Of a DNA stretch of 64,000 nt, positions 9,294 to 17,419 are shown piece after piece. Position numbers and translations under genes: made by a program. This DNA is from Actinomadura terrae (GTDB lineage Bacteria; Actinomycetota; Actinomycetes; Streptosporangiales; Streptosporangiaceae), in contig NZ_JAICDG010000004.1 in the NCBI RefSeq assembly GCF_022751215.1, positions 1-64,000 on the forward strand, given 5' to 3'. The notes beneath the pieces are model-generated. The model saw only the letters and a program-made list of their open reading frames with translations, ran no database searches and was not told the origin of the DNA. The first letter of the stretch is position 1; each line of letters opens with the position of its first letter.

Positions 9294-10442
9294 CTACTGT
9301 TTGTGTCCTGGTTTGTGCTCGGCCTTCTTCTCGCTCGCAGCCTTCGAGCTTCTGGTCGAGGCGGCATGACTTCCGTCGGTCCAGTCCCCAGCTTCCTTCC
9401 CTCGTGCCAGTCCGGGTAGCCGGTGCCAGCCGACCCTCTCGATGACGCTCTCCACATCCGGGGGCAGGTGGTCGAGCACGAGCAGCTCGCCCGCCGGAAG
9501 GACGGCGGCGTGCTGCGCCAGCAGGTTCAGGCCGCCGAGGTCGATGAACGCGAGCCGAGACAGATCCAGGTGGACGCTGTGGCAGTCCTTGCTCACCTGG
9601 GTGAGCTGCTCAGCGAACACGGCGTACCGGACGGCGTCGAATTCCCCTTCGACCCGCAGCCCGTTCGGCTCGAAGGTGCGGACGATCTTCAGGATCCCGT
9701 CGTCGAACTCGGGGTTCACTTCCACGAGCACCTCGTGCAAGTGGCGCAGGGCGACAAGCTCGTCGGGCGGGCACGCGTGCCTGTCGATCTGGCAGATCGA
9801 CATCGCCATGGTGCTGGACGAGACGGCGTCGCCCACCTGGTGCTCGCAGCCCAGCATCTCGCCGATGTCGGGGCGGCCCGGCTCGCTGAGGAGCCAGCTG
9901 TAGTCGGTGGTCAGTCGGACGGCGCGGAAGCCCTCACCGAACGCCGCCTCCACCTCCCGGCCGATCGTCTCCGCCATCCGGCCGGGCTGGAAGGCGCCGC
10001 GCCGGTCGAGGTAGGCGTCGCGCCGGGAGAGCACCCGGAGCTGGCCCGTCCTGCTGTAGGCCTGCACGTCCGCGCGGTGCCGGGGACCGATGCCGGGCAA
10101 CCGCTCGGCGGGCGCGTCGGTCACATAGACAACCTTCTCGTTGGTCTCGAAACCCTCGCGGACGAAGTGGCCGATGACCCTGTCGCGCTCTTCATGGCTG
10201 CTGTAGGCCAGCCAGCCGTGATCTCCCGGACTCATGGCGCTGACGGATCGTCTGGTCGCCCACAGTGGGACCGATGCCTGCTTGTCCCTGGCCTCTTCGA
10301 ACACAGCGGCGAGCCCCGCGGGCTGATCGACCGTACGTCGCAGCGTCTCGGCCAGTTGCGCGTCCGACGCGGAGAGCAGCGAATCCAATTCGGCGTCTGT
10401 GAGGAGAGACGACGGTTCCGCATCATGATGACGGCTCATCAC
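9294..10442 (-). CDS. MEDS-STAS domain regulatory protein
   Basis: The 382-residue protein has an unstructured start, a MEDS sensory domain (about 65-235; starts near GDHGWLAYSSHEERD, includes YSWLL) and an anti-sigma-antagonist-like STAS domain (about 250-345; HLDLSRLAFIDLGGLNLL). A charged Lys/Ser tail follows. In actinomycetes such proteins act as partner-switching regulators of sigma factors in response to unknown ligands. Its start (GTG 10442 or ATG 10439) overlaps the stop of the ECF sigma gene, so the two are almost certainly cotranslated and functionally linked. The STAS serine/threonine target is not obvious, so control by phosphorylation is uncertain. Confidence 0.85.
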   Translation of the reverse strand: MMSRHHDAEPSSLLTDAELDSLLSASDAQLAETLRRTVDQPAGLAAVFEEARDKQASVPLWATRRSVSAMSPGDHGWLAYSSHEERDRVIGHFVREGFETNEKVVYVTDAPAERLPGIGPRHRADVQAYSRTGQLRVLSRRDAYLDRRGAFQPGRMAETIGREVEAAFGEGFRAVRLTTDYSWLLSEPGRPDIGEMLGCEHQVGDAVSSSTMAMSICQIDRHACPPDELVALRHLHEVLVEVNPEFDDGILKIVRTFEPNGLRVEGEFDAVRYAVFAEQLTQVSKDCHSVHLDLSRLAFIDLGGLNLLAQHAAVLPAGELLVLDHLPPDVESVIERVGWHRLPGLARGKEAGDWTDGSHAASTRSSKAASEKKAEHKPGHKQ

Positions 10443-10939
10443 GGTGTCCCCCTCTCCAGTTGCTCTGCCAGCAGCTTCTTCAGCCGCTCCCGTGCTCGTT
10501 GCAGTGCTTTGCGGACATTCTCGGCGGTCAACCCGAGTTCGCGGGCGATCTGCTCAGGTTCATATCCGTCGACATGCCACGCCATCACCTCCCGCTGTCT
10601 GACCGGGAGCGTCGCCAGCGCGGCCAGCACCTGGTCGCAGCCGGCCGCGTGATCAGCCGGGTCGACCGCCGGCGTCGATGCAGGGGACCACTGTTCTCTC
10701 AGACGGCTGGCCCTCCTTACCTCCTGGTAGTAGATGCGGAAAACGACGCGGCGAAGCCACGCGTGGGGATGGGTGATCCGGCTCCATTGGACGCAGGCCT
10801 GGGCGAAGGCTGCCTGGGCTACGTCTTCCGCGGTCGACTGCTGGGCACCGAGTCTCATGACGAACCCGACAAGCTGGTTGTAGTCCTGCTCGAAGTACTC
10901 GCTGATTTCATTTTGCACGAGGGTGTTCCAGCCACCCAC
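10439..10939 (-). CDS. ECF-type RNA polymerase sigma factor
   Basis: This 166-residue protein has the two helical domains of extracytoplasmic-function sigma factors: region 2 (about 15-80, with FVMRLGAQQSTAEDVAQ and the WLRRVVFR motif) for -10 recognition, and region 4 (about 105-160, LPVRQREVMAWHVDGYEPEQIA) for -35 recognition. It lies between a small membrane-anchored protein, whose 3' end overlaps its start by about 32 bases, and the MEDS-STAS gene, overlapping the latter. The set looks like a signalling operon in which the neighbours control the sigma factor. No zinc-binding anti-sigma factor is present. Confidence 0.9.
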   Translation of the reverse strand: MGGWNTLVQNEISEYFEQDYNQLVGFVMRLGAQQSTAEDVAQAAFAQACVQWSRITHPHAWLRRVVFRIYYQEVRRASRLREQWSPASTPAVDPADHAAGCDQVLAALATLPVRQREVMAWHVDGYEPEQIARELGLTAENVRKALQRARERLKKLLAEQLERGTP

Positions 10940-11237
10940 CGGCGACTGCTTGGCACCGTCCGTCGTCGGACTGTCGGGACAGCGCGGCCAACAGTGGGAC
11001 AGTCAGGTCGTGTGGGCGCATGCGCTCCCCGACCTCGATCACGAGAAGGCGGCCGTTCAGGACATCGATGAGGCGGCCGCCCTTGGGGGTAAGCCGGCGC
11101 ACCATGGCCTCGCGGGTGCTCATCTGCTCTCGGTGGAACCGCTCCAGCGAGCGTGTCCGTAGCCACGTCGTAACCACGCCCGCGACGATGGTCGTTACGA
11201 TCACCGCCGCACCGATCAGTGTTGGATCTCCGATCAT
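10908..11237 (-). CDS. Small membrane-anchored protein upstream of the sigma gene
   Basis: A 109-residue protein with one N-terminal membrane segment (about 5-27) and a soluble part rich in Arg and Leu containing GGRLIDVLNGRLLVIEVGER. I do not recognise a family. It is the first gene of the three-gene unit with the sigma factor, and its 3' end overlaps the sigma start by 32 bases. A role as membrane-bound regulator of the sigma factor is inference from position only. The 181 bp upstream to the next element probably hold the operon promoter. Confidence 0.65.
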   Translation of the reverse strand: MIGDPTLIGAAVIVTTIVAGVVTTWLRTRSLERFHREQMSTREAMVRRLTPKGGRLIDVLNGRLLVIEVGERMRPHDLTVPLLAALSRQSDDGRCQAVAGGWLEHPRAK

Positions 11238-11418
11238 GGCCCACCTTCCTCAGTCCGATCGCCTGCCGGTCGACAGCGGTCGAATCACCTCAGTTGACAG
11301 TGGTGAGTGGGATCGAGATGAGACGTGCGTGACGCTCCGGCCACAAAAAAGTTGAAAGCGATGCCTCCAGGGGGAGGATTCTCACACCGAGGAGAAGAAA
11401 CCCCTCCGAACGAGCCCT

Positions 11419-12404
11419 GGCGAGCTCCCAGGCCCCTAGGGCGGGCGTGTCTCAAAGGCAGATCAGCCAGTCGTTGATGACGGCGATGTGGAGGGTGGCT
11501 TCGTAGCGGACGGCGAGCTTGTCATACCGTGTGGCCACGGCCCGGCGGCGTTTGAGGCGGTTGATGGCGCACTCGACGGCGTGCCGCTGCCGGTAGTCCA
11601 GCGGGCAGAACACCGGCGGGCGCCCTTCCCGGCTGCCACGCTTTGCGCGATTGCAGGCCTGGTCGGCCTTGACCGGGATCGTGCAGCCGATCCCGCGTCT
11701 GCGCAGGTTGGCGCGGGAACTGTAGGCATTGTCGGCCCGGACGCGCTCCGGTCGGGTGCGGGGGCCGCCCCGGCCACCCGCCGCACCTCGATCCACTCCA
11801 GGACAGGCCGCAACTGCGGCGAGTCTCCCCGCTGACCGGCGGTGACCAGCAGCGACAACACCTTCTGCTCCTGCTCGCACGACAAATGGATCTTGATGGT
11901 GAACCCGCCACGCGATCGTCCCAGCGCGTAATCGGCAGGCTCACCGCCGACCTCATCGGGAGGTTCGGCCTGCTCATCGGGCCGGGTGCGAGCACCGGCG
12001 GCGTGCTGATGGGCCCGAGCGATGGTGGAATCCACACCCACCTCCCAGGTGATCAGCCCGGCCGGCGTCCGCACGGCCTTGCAGCCCGGCCACGACCCGC
12101 GCCCACACGCCCGCCCGCTGCCAGCGGCGAAACAGCGAGTACACCCCCTGCCAGGACCCGTAACACCCCGGGACGTCCCGCCAGGGCGCACCGACCCGCA
12201 CTTGCCACCGAATCCCATCGATGAGCTGCCTTTTCGTCCACTTCGACGGCCGACCCGGTTCCTTGGGCGCCGGCAGCAGTGGCTCCAGCACCGCCCACTG
12301 CCCATCGGTCAGGTCCAACCGCCGCGTCACCGCTAGGGTGGCCACGAGGTCTCCGGTATTCCTGGCTCTTCTTGGTCGATGAACCCTCTACCGGAGACCT
12401 CGCT
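11419..12404 (-). mobile_element. IS5-family insertion sequence (element D), degraded
   Basis: The element is recognised from its DDE transposase and from the conserved leader at 12346-12401, which holds a perfect 13-bp inverted repeat (gaggtctccggta at 12346-12358, taccggagacctc at 12389-12401) around a 30-base loop. The outer ends are tentative: similarity to the remnant at 121-196 stops just past 12401, and a weakly matching end is seen near 11419. No target duplication could be assigned. Confidence 0.6.
11452..12345 (-). pseudogene. IS5-family transposase with two frameshifts
   Basis: The family-like protein is spread over two frames. The N-terminal part (RRLDLTDGQWAVLEPLLP to VVAGLQGRADA) is in the frame starting GTG 12345. 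The middle (LITWEVGVDSTIARAHQHAA through GRSRGGFTIKIHLS and TAGQRGDSPQL) is one frame away. The C-terminal part (RVRADNAYSSR, YRQRHAVECAINRLKR, VRYEATLHIAVINDWL) is back in the first frame. The catalytic VDST and DNAY Asp residues and the ECAINR Glu survive. One shift could be programmed in this family, but two compensating shifts argue for decay or base errors. Confidence 0.8.
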
Positions 12405-12803
12405 GTCTAAGGATCACGACACACCGTTACACGCCGGAGTTCGAGACCGACCCTAGTTGTCCTCGGTCATGACGTTGGTGACAGGCGGCTGTTGGGTGCT
12501 CCTCCGCCCCAGCCGCAGCACCGCTTCGGAACCGATCACCTAGCGCTGGTCGGCTGCCACCGACACAGCAGGGCCCCGCCATGCCCCCTGGCGCGCGCCG
12601 GACTCAACGTCATGCTCCGTTTACGGAGCACCCCTGGGCGTGTTCCCAGAACACCGTGCCTGCGGTCCGACGTCAGCGAGACGGCCGGTGAGTTGCCGGT
12701 CAGTCTCGGCGCTGTCCTCGGCCAGAAGGCGAGGAACGCAGCGCCACATCGAGGGGGCACTGCTGCGGAACGTCTCTCCGGATATGACGGCTTGGTGGTT
12801 ACG
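12405..12803. other. Non-coding stretch between IS element D and the RNase HI gene
   Basis: Frames crossing this 399-bp stretch on both strands have no family resemblance, lack start signals and overlap one another. I see no RNA gene. It is probably spacer plus IS flank. Confidence 0.5.
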
Positions 12804-13466
12804 TCAGAACTCTGCACAGCCCGGATGCCCCCACTTGTCGTCAGAGCCTTGGGCGATCTTGTCCCCGGGCTTGATTTTCTCTCCGCAGCGGCAGGTACCA
12901 GGGAACTTGGCCGTGATGTCAGACGATCCAGCAGCCTTTTTGGACGCAGATCTACGACGACGGGGCCGAACGTTGTCGGCTTCCTGTGGGATCTCGTCAG
13001 CACTGGTGCCGTTGGCGACCCGCTGACTGGTCGCGGCGGCGTTGGCCGCGCGGTCGGCAAGCGCGTTGAGGATATCCCCGTCCTCTTGATGTGCCGCGAC
13101 GTGCACGAACACGGCTTTGCGCCCGGTCAGCAGACCATCAATCGCCTCGATGAGGTCGCGGTTGGCGACGGGCTTCTTGGACGCAGTCTTCCACCCTCTG
13201 GCCTTCCAGCCGGGCAGCCACTTTGTCACGGCGTTGATCGCGTATGTGGAGTCCATGCGGATCTCCAGATCAGTGTCAGGGGCGGTGGCCAGTAAGAGTT
13301 GCTGCAGGGCCGCCAACTCGGCGACGTTGTTGGTCCCGTCGCCGAGTGGCCCGCACGCCCACTGCACGACGCGCTCATCGGCGTTGGCGATGACCCACCC
13401 CCACCCGGCGGGACCCGGGTTGTTCTTGCACGCGCCGTCGCAGGCGGCGATAAGGCGATTTGGCAT
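12804..13466 (-). CDS. RNase HI-domain protein with cysteine-rich C-terminal tail
   Basis: Residues 1-145 form an RNase H domain with the acidic set expected for cleaving RNA in RNA:DNA hybrids: Asp10 in ACDGACKNNPGP, Glu50 in NNVAELAAL, Asp72 in MDSTYA, and His126 plus Asp138 in the C-terminal motif. A basic linker (PRRRRSASKKAAG) leads to a short tail with CRCGEKIKPGD and HPGC, a likely zinc-binding knuckle not found in ordinary chromosomal RNase HI. I start at ATG 13466; the upstream TTG at 13496 has no better site. It lies alone between IS elements, so it may be mobile-element cargo. Confidence 0.85.
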   Translation of the reverse strand: MPNRLIAACDGACKNNPGPAGWGWVIANADERVVQWACGPLGDGTNNVAELAALQQLLLATAPDTDLEIRMDSTYAINAVTKWLPGWKARGWKTASKKPVANRDLIEAIDGLLTGRKAVFVHVAAHQEDGDILNALADRAANAAATSQRVANGTSADEIPQEADNVRPRRRRSASKKAAGSSDITAKFPGTCRCGEKIKPGDKIAQGSDDKWGHPGCAEF

Positions 13467-13648
13467 CCGCCCATGCTTGCAGGCCGCTGGTCGCAAGGAG
13501 AGCCGATCGAGATTACTCCGTGCTGTCCGCTGTCCTCCCGCTGATGACTTCCGTGGATACCAGGCGCTTGATCACTGGCGTGTCCGGCCAGCAGCCCTAA
13601 GAGGTCATAACAGAATGCGCATGTAGCGCGACATGTAATGGCGGGCGG

Positions 13649-14478
13649 GTGTGGTGTGGGCGGGTGCGTAAGGGCGAGCAACCCCCATGGATCGTGCCCG
13701 ACAGCCTGTGGGAGCGGATCGAGCCGCTGCTGCCGAAGGTGGAGCGCCGTAAGCGCCACGCCGGGCGGAAGCGGCTGGAGGACCGCCGGGTGTTGTGCGG
13801 GATCTTGTTCGTCCTGCATACGGGGAACCGGTGGGAGTTCCTGCCTCAAGAGCTGGGGTTCGGGTCGGGCATGACGTGCTGGCGGCGGCTGGCCGAGTGG
13901 CACCGGGCGGGCGTGTGGGACAGGTTGCACCGGCTGCTGCTGGAGGAGTGGCACGCCGCCGGGCAACTGGACTGGTCCAGGGCGGTGATCGACAGCTCCC
14001 ACGTCCGGGCATTGAAGGGCGACCCAAAACCGGTCCGAGCCCGGTCGACCGCGGGCGGCCGGGCTCCAAACACCATCTGCTGACCGAGGGCCATGGCATC
14101 CCGCTCGTGGTGTCGTTGACCGGCGGAAACCGTAACGACGTCACCCAGTTGATGCCGCTGCTGGAGGCGGTGCCACCGGTCCGGGGCCGGGTCGGCCGGC
14201 CTCGGCGAAGACCCGGGCGGCTGCTGGCCGACCGCGGCTACGACCCCGGCAAGTACCGCCGCCTGGTCGGGGCCAAGGGCATCAAACCGATCATCGCCCG
14301 CCGCGGCAGCCCCCACGGGTCAGGGCTGGGCGTCCACCGCTACATCGTCGAGCAGACCATCGGCCTGCTGCACTGGTTCCGCCGCTTACGCATCCGCTGG
14401 GAGGTCCGCGACGACATCCACCAAGCCTTCATGACCCTCGCCGCAGCCATCATCAGCCGACGACGCCTCGTCCGCTGA
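13649..14478 (+). CDS. IS5-family transposase made by -1 frameshifting (element A)
   Basis: This DDE transposase is encoded in two overlapping frames. The first (13649-14083) gives the N-terminal DUF4096-like part (PDSLWERIEPLLP, GNRWEFLPQELG, AVIDSSHVRA). The second, entered by a -1 shift, gives the catalytic rest (PSPVDRGRPGSKHHLL, LLADRGYDPGKY, IVEQTIGLLHWFRRL) and stops at 14478. The shift can occur at the heptamer at 14023-14029. Both halves are intact, so the element may be active. The exact start is uncertain; GTG 13649 and 13664 are both possible. Confidence 0.85.
14023..14029 (+). promoter_or_regulatory. -1 ribosomal frameshift site of IS element A
   Basis: The sequence C CCA AAA is a textbook X XXY YYZ slippery heptamer in the frame of the first transposase ORF. 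Slippage by one base joins it directly to the second ORF, whose ACC GGT codons begin at the last A. Without the shift, translation ends at 14083. Confidence 0.7.
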
Positions 14479-14496
14479 TTCTGTTACGACCTCTAA

Positions 14497-15372
14497 GAGC
14501 GTGTCTCACGTGGGTGCGGTGTGGTCTGCGGGATAATGAGGGATCGTGTCGTCGGATCTTGCGTTGCGGCTGGCGCCGGATGAGTTGTGGGAGCTTGCCG
14601 AGCCGCTGATCCCCAAGTTCGCGCCGCGGCGGCAGGGTGGCGGGACGGCGGCGGTGAGCGATCGGGCGGTGTTCGCCGCGATCGTGTACGTGCTGACCAG
14701 CGAGTGTGCGTGGCGGCATCTGCCCGCGGAGTTCGGTGTCAGTGTGCCGACCGCGCATCGCCGGTTCACCGCCCGGACGCGGGCGGGGCTGTGGCCGCGC
14801 CTGCACCGGGCGGTGCTGGACGAGCTGGGTGCGCGCGGGCAGGTGGACTGGGCGTCGGTGATCGTGGACGCCGCGGCCGTCCGCGCGAAAAGGGGGGCAC
14901 GCTGACGGGCCCCAATCCAGTCGATCGGGGCAAGAAGGGCAGCAAGGTCCACGTACTGTCCGATGCTGTGGGGTTGCCATTGGTGGTCGCGGTGTCGGCG
15001 GCCAACGTCCACGACAGCCAGGCGCTCAAGCCGCTGCTGATGGCGTTGCCGGCGATCCGATCGCGCCGTGGCCCGCGTCGGCGGCGGCCGGTGAAGATAC
15101 GCGCCGACAAGGCGTACCACTCCGCCGACCACCGGGCCTGGCTGCGGCGACGCGGAATCGTGCCGCGCATCGCCCGGCCCGGCATCGAGTCCGGCGAACG
15201 CCTGGGCCGCCACCGCTGGGTCATCGAGCGGACGCCGGCCTGGCTGTTGGGCTACCGGCGCCTGACCATCCGCTACGAACGCCACGGCCACCTGTTCAAC
15301 GCCTTCCTCGTCCTCGCCGCCACCATCACCTGCTACAGGAAGCTCACCAAACAGCCCACATGAGACACACTC
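14497..15372 (+). mobile_element. IS5-family insertion sequence B (876 bp)
   Basis: The ends are GAGCGTGTCTC (14497-14507) and GAGACACACTC (15362-15372). The element is the same length as, and closely similar to, element C. It begins directly after the TAA target copy of element A; the right flank is TGA, so its own duplication is imperfect or has mutated. Confidence 0.85.
14546..15363 (+). CDS. IS5-family transposase made by -1 frameshifting (element B)
   Basis: The first frame (GTG 14546 to 14905, 119 residues) carries the N-terminal domain (PDELWELAEPLIP, CAWRHLPAEFGVSV). The second frame carries the DDE core (NPVDRGKKGSKVHVLSD, IRADKAYHSADHR, RHRWVIERTPAWLLGYRRL). The -1 shift most likely takes place on the AAAA-GGGGGG run at 14888-14897, just before the TGA at 14903. 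No other break is seen, so the element may be functional. The product differs from that of element C at scattered residues only. Confidence 0.85.
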
Positions 15373-15702
15373 TGAGTAAGAGACTCGCCGCACCCAATCC
15401 TTGGACATCGGACGCCTGCGGAACGCCAAGGTCGTCCTTCACCGGCGGCGATAAGTCTCCGCCGAGCAGGAGGAGCCGACGACGAAGGCTTGGGGCCTCT
15501 ACCGGTTAGGGCAGTAGCGCCAGCCGGCCCCCGGTTTACGGTACGAGCATCGGCTGGACGCGTACTGCCGTCCACCGAGCCTGTACAGCGCCCACGTCGC
15601 TACGGGTGTCGAGGTCAAGGCCCTTCGAGGCCCGCGCAGAGAAGCCGTCGTGATGCACGACCGTCCGGCGAGCACGTGGGGTCCGCCAGGAACTGGAGCA
15701 TC
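15373..15702. other. Non-coding stretch between IS B and the small-gene pair
   Basis: No frame here has a convincing start or codon pattern. The region presumably contains the promoter of the 15703-17277 gene pair, but I cannot point to a clear -35/-10 pair. Confidence 0.45.
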
Positions 15703-15933
15703 ATGTCGCACAAGAAGCAGTCCACCGACCGGCTGCGTGCCCGCCGAGCAGCGCGTGGTGGCAAAAAGTACACCCGGGCTCTACGCGCCGGTGGAAACCG
15801 CGTAACGGTGAACTCCGAAACCATGGCCGGCGCCTCGCCGAAGTCGCTCGCGGATCCGACTTTTGCCACCGTGCGAGAGCAGACGCTGGAGTTGGCGGCC
15901 AGCCTGGCCGTCAACAGGGGAGGCTCTGACTAG
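15703..15933 (+). CDS. Small basic protein of unknown function
   Basis: This 76-residue protein begins MSHKKQSTDRLRARRAARGG and has a strongly basic first half (to about residue 33) and a neutral helical second half. I do not recognise it. ATG 15703 is preceded by GGAG at 15695-15698, and its TAG stop directly abuts the GTG of the next gene, so the two form an operon. The basic start would suit nucleic-acid binding; that is inference. Confidence 0.6.
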   Translation: MSHKKQSTDRLRARRAARGGKKYTRALRAGGNRVTVNSETMAGASPKSLADPTFATVREQTLELAASLAVNRGGSD

Positions 15934-16102
15934 GTGTCCATGCAGGTCAGCGCGGTTTCGAGCCTCGGAAACAAAGACCCGGGCAGACGTCGCGACAAGA
16001 CGGTATTGAAGGCCAATCATTTCGACCTCGCCTACCCAATCGACCTTGATCGGACAGTCGAAGGCAATATACCCGACCTAACCACCATTCAGCAGCTACT
16101 TA

Positions 16103-16978
16103 GAGAGTGTCTCATGTGGTTTGTGGGCGGCCTGCGGGATAATGCGGGACTGTGTCGTCGAATCTTGCGTTGCGGCTGGTGCCGGATGAGCTGTGGGAGC
16201 TTGCCGAGCCGTTGATCCCCAGGTTCGCGTCCCGGCGGCAGGGCGGCGGGACCGCAGGGGTGGACGATCGGGCGGTGTTCACCGCGATCGTGTACGTGTT
16301 GACCAGCGGCTGCGCGTGGCGGCATCTGCCGGCGGAGTTCGGGGTGAGCGTGCCGACCGCGCACCGCCGGTTCAGCGCCTGGACCAAGGCCGGGCTGTGG
16401 CCGCGGCTGCACCACGCCGTCCTGGACGAGCTCGGTGCCCGCGGACAGGTGGACTGGACGTCGGCGATCGTGGACGCCGCCGCCGTCCGCGCCAAAAAAG
16501 GGGCACGCTGACCGGCCCCAACCCGGTCGATCGCGGCAAGAAGGGCAGCAAACTCCACATCCTGTCGGACGCCGCCGGGCTGCCGCTGGTGGTCGGTGTC
16601 TCGGCCGCCAACCTCCACGACGGCCAAGCCCTCAAGCCACTGCTGATGGCGCTGCCGGCGATCCGGTCCCGGCGCGGCCCACGCCGCCGACGACCGGTCA
16701 AGCTCCGCGCCGACAAGGCCTACCACTCCGCCGAGCACCTGAGCTGGCTGCGGCAACGCGGTATCACCCCGCGCATCGCCAGGCCCGGCATCGAGTCCGG
16801 CGAACGCCTGGGCCGCCACCGCTGGAAGATCGAGCGGACGCCGGCCTGGCTGTTGGGCTACCGGCGCCTGACCATCCGCTACGAACGCCACAGCCACCTG
16901 TTCAACGCCTTCCTCGTCCTCGCCGCCGCCATCACCTGCTACAAGAAGCTCGCCAAACAGCCCACATGAGACACGCTC
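16103..16978 (+). mobile_element. IS5-family insertion sequence C (876 bp), with target duplication
   Basis: The ends are GAGAGTGTCTCATGTGG (from 16103) and CCACATGAGACACGCTC (to 16978), flanked by TTA on both sides (16100-16102 and 16979-16981). It is a near-identical relative of element B, 876 bp like it, and interrupts the gene at 15934-17277. Confidence 0.9.
16152..16969 (+). CDS. IS5-family transposase made by -1 frameshifting (element C)
   Basis: As in element B, the protein is split over two frames: GTG 16152 to TGA at 16511 for the N-terminal domain, then the -1 frame to 16969 for the DDE core (NPVDRGKKGSKLHILSD, LRADKAYHSAEHL, RHRWKIERTPAWLLGYRRL). The shift site is a run of six A followed by GGGG at 16494-16503. 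Both halves look intact. The clean target duplication suggests a recent insertion. Confidence 0.85.
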
Positions 16979-17419
16979 TTAAGGTCATCAAAACAGGCCT
17001 GCCATACAATTTTTGCTATAAAGACGACTCGGACCTTAAAAACATCTTTATAGAGGTCCCGTCCGGCGATTTCACAGCCGACGAAGCTTTCAGGCTGATC
17101 ATAGATACCATAGCCGGCCGATGGCAGGTGGTCGCCCTACCCGGCTACGCGATCATGTACGGTGATGCGCCGGAGAAATATCCAAGTGCCTTTCGGTACT
17201 ACAGGAATCAAGTCGCGCAGGACGTTGCTCCCAAAAGTGCACCTGCAGGCGACATCGAGGAGGCGGAAGAAGGATAGAGCTGACCCGCCGCGGGGTCGAT
17301 GTGGATTTCTGATCGCCAGCTAAAGTGACGGTGCGGCAATTTTATCGACCTATTCCGCTGGCAAGAAACAGAGCCGTCCACCCTACTTGTAGCCGCCAAG
17401 AATAGTCCACTCCCTGACT

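Larger units (their letters stand above)
13601..14493 (+). mobile_element. IS5-family insertion sequence A (893 bp)
   Basis: The ends are inverted repeats: GAGGTCATAACAGAA at 13601-13615 and TTCTGTTACGACCTC ending at 14493, one mismatch. A TAA is present on both sides (13598-13600 and 14494-14496), the expected 3-bp TNA-type target duplication of this IS5 group. The right-hand TAA is also the insertion point of element B, which starts at 14497. Confidence 0.85.
15934..17277 (+). pseudogene. 154-codon gene of unknown function split by IS element C
   Basis: The left part (15934-16102) ends ...DLTTIQQLL and the right part (16982-17277) begins KVIKTGLPYNFCYKDD. Removing IS C and one TTA duplicate (16103-16981, 879 bp) restores CTA CTT AAG GTC and a continuous frame to the TAG at 17277. 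The restored protein has no family I recognise; it ends in an acidic tail (EEAEEG). It directly follows the stop of the 76-residue gene, so it was the second gene of an operon. Base composition is AT-rich, matching the neighbouring HEPN gene rather than the IS. Confidence 0.75.

Noticed and set aside
11452..12345. Programmed frameshifting in the IS D transposase
   Set aside because: Two opposite shifts are needed, which does not fit a single programmed event.
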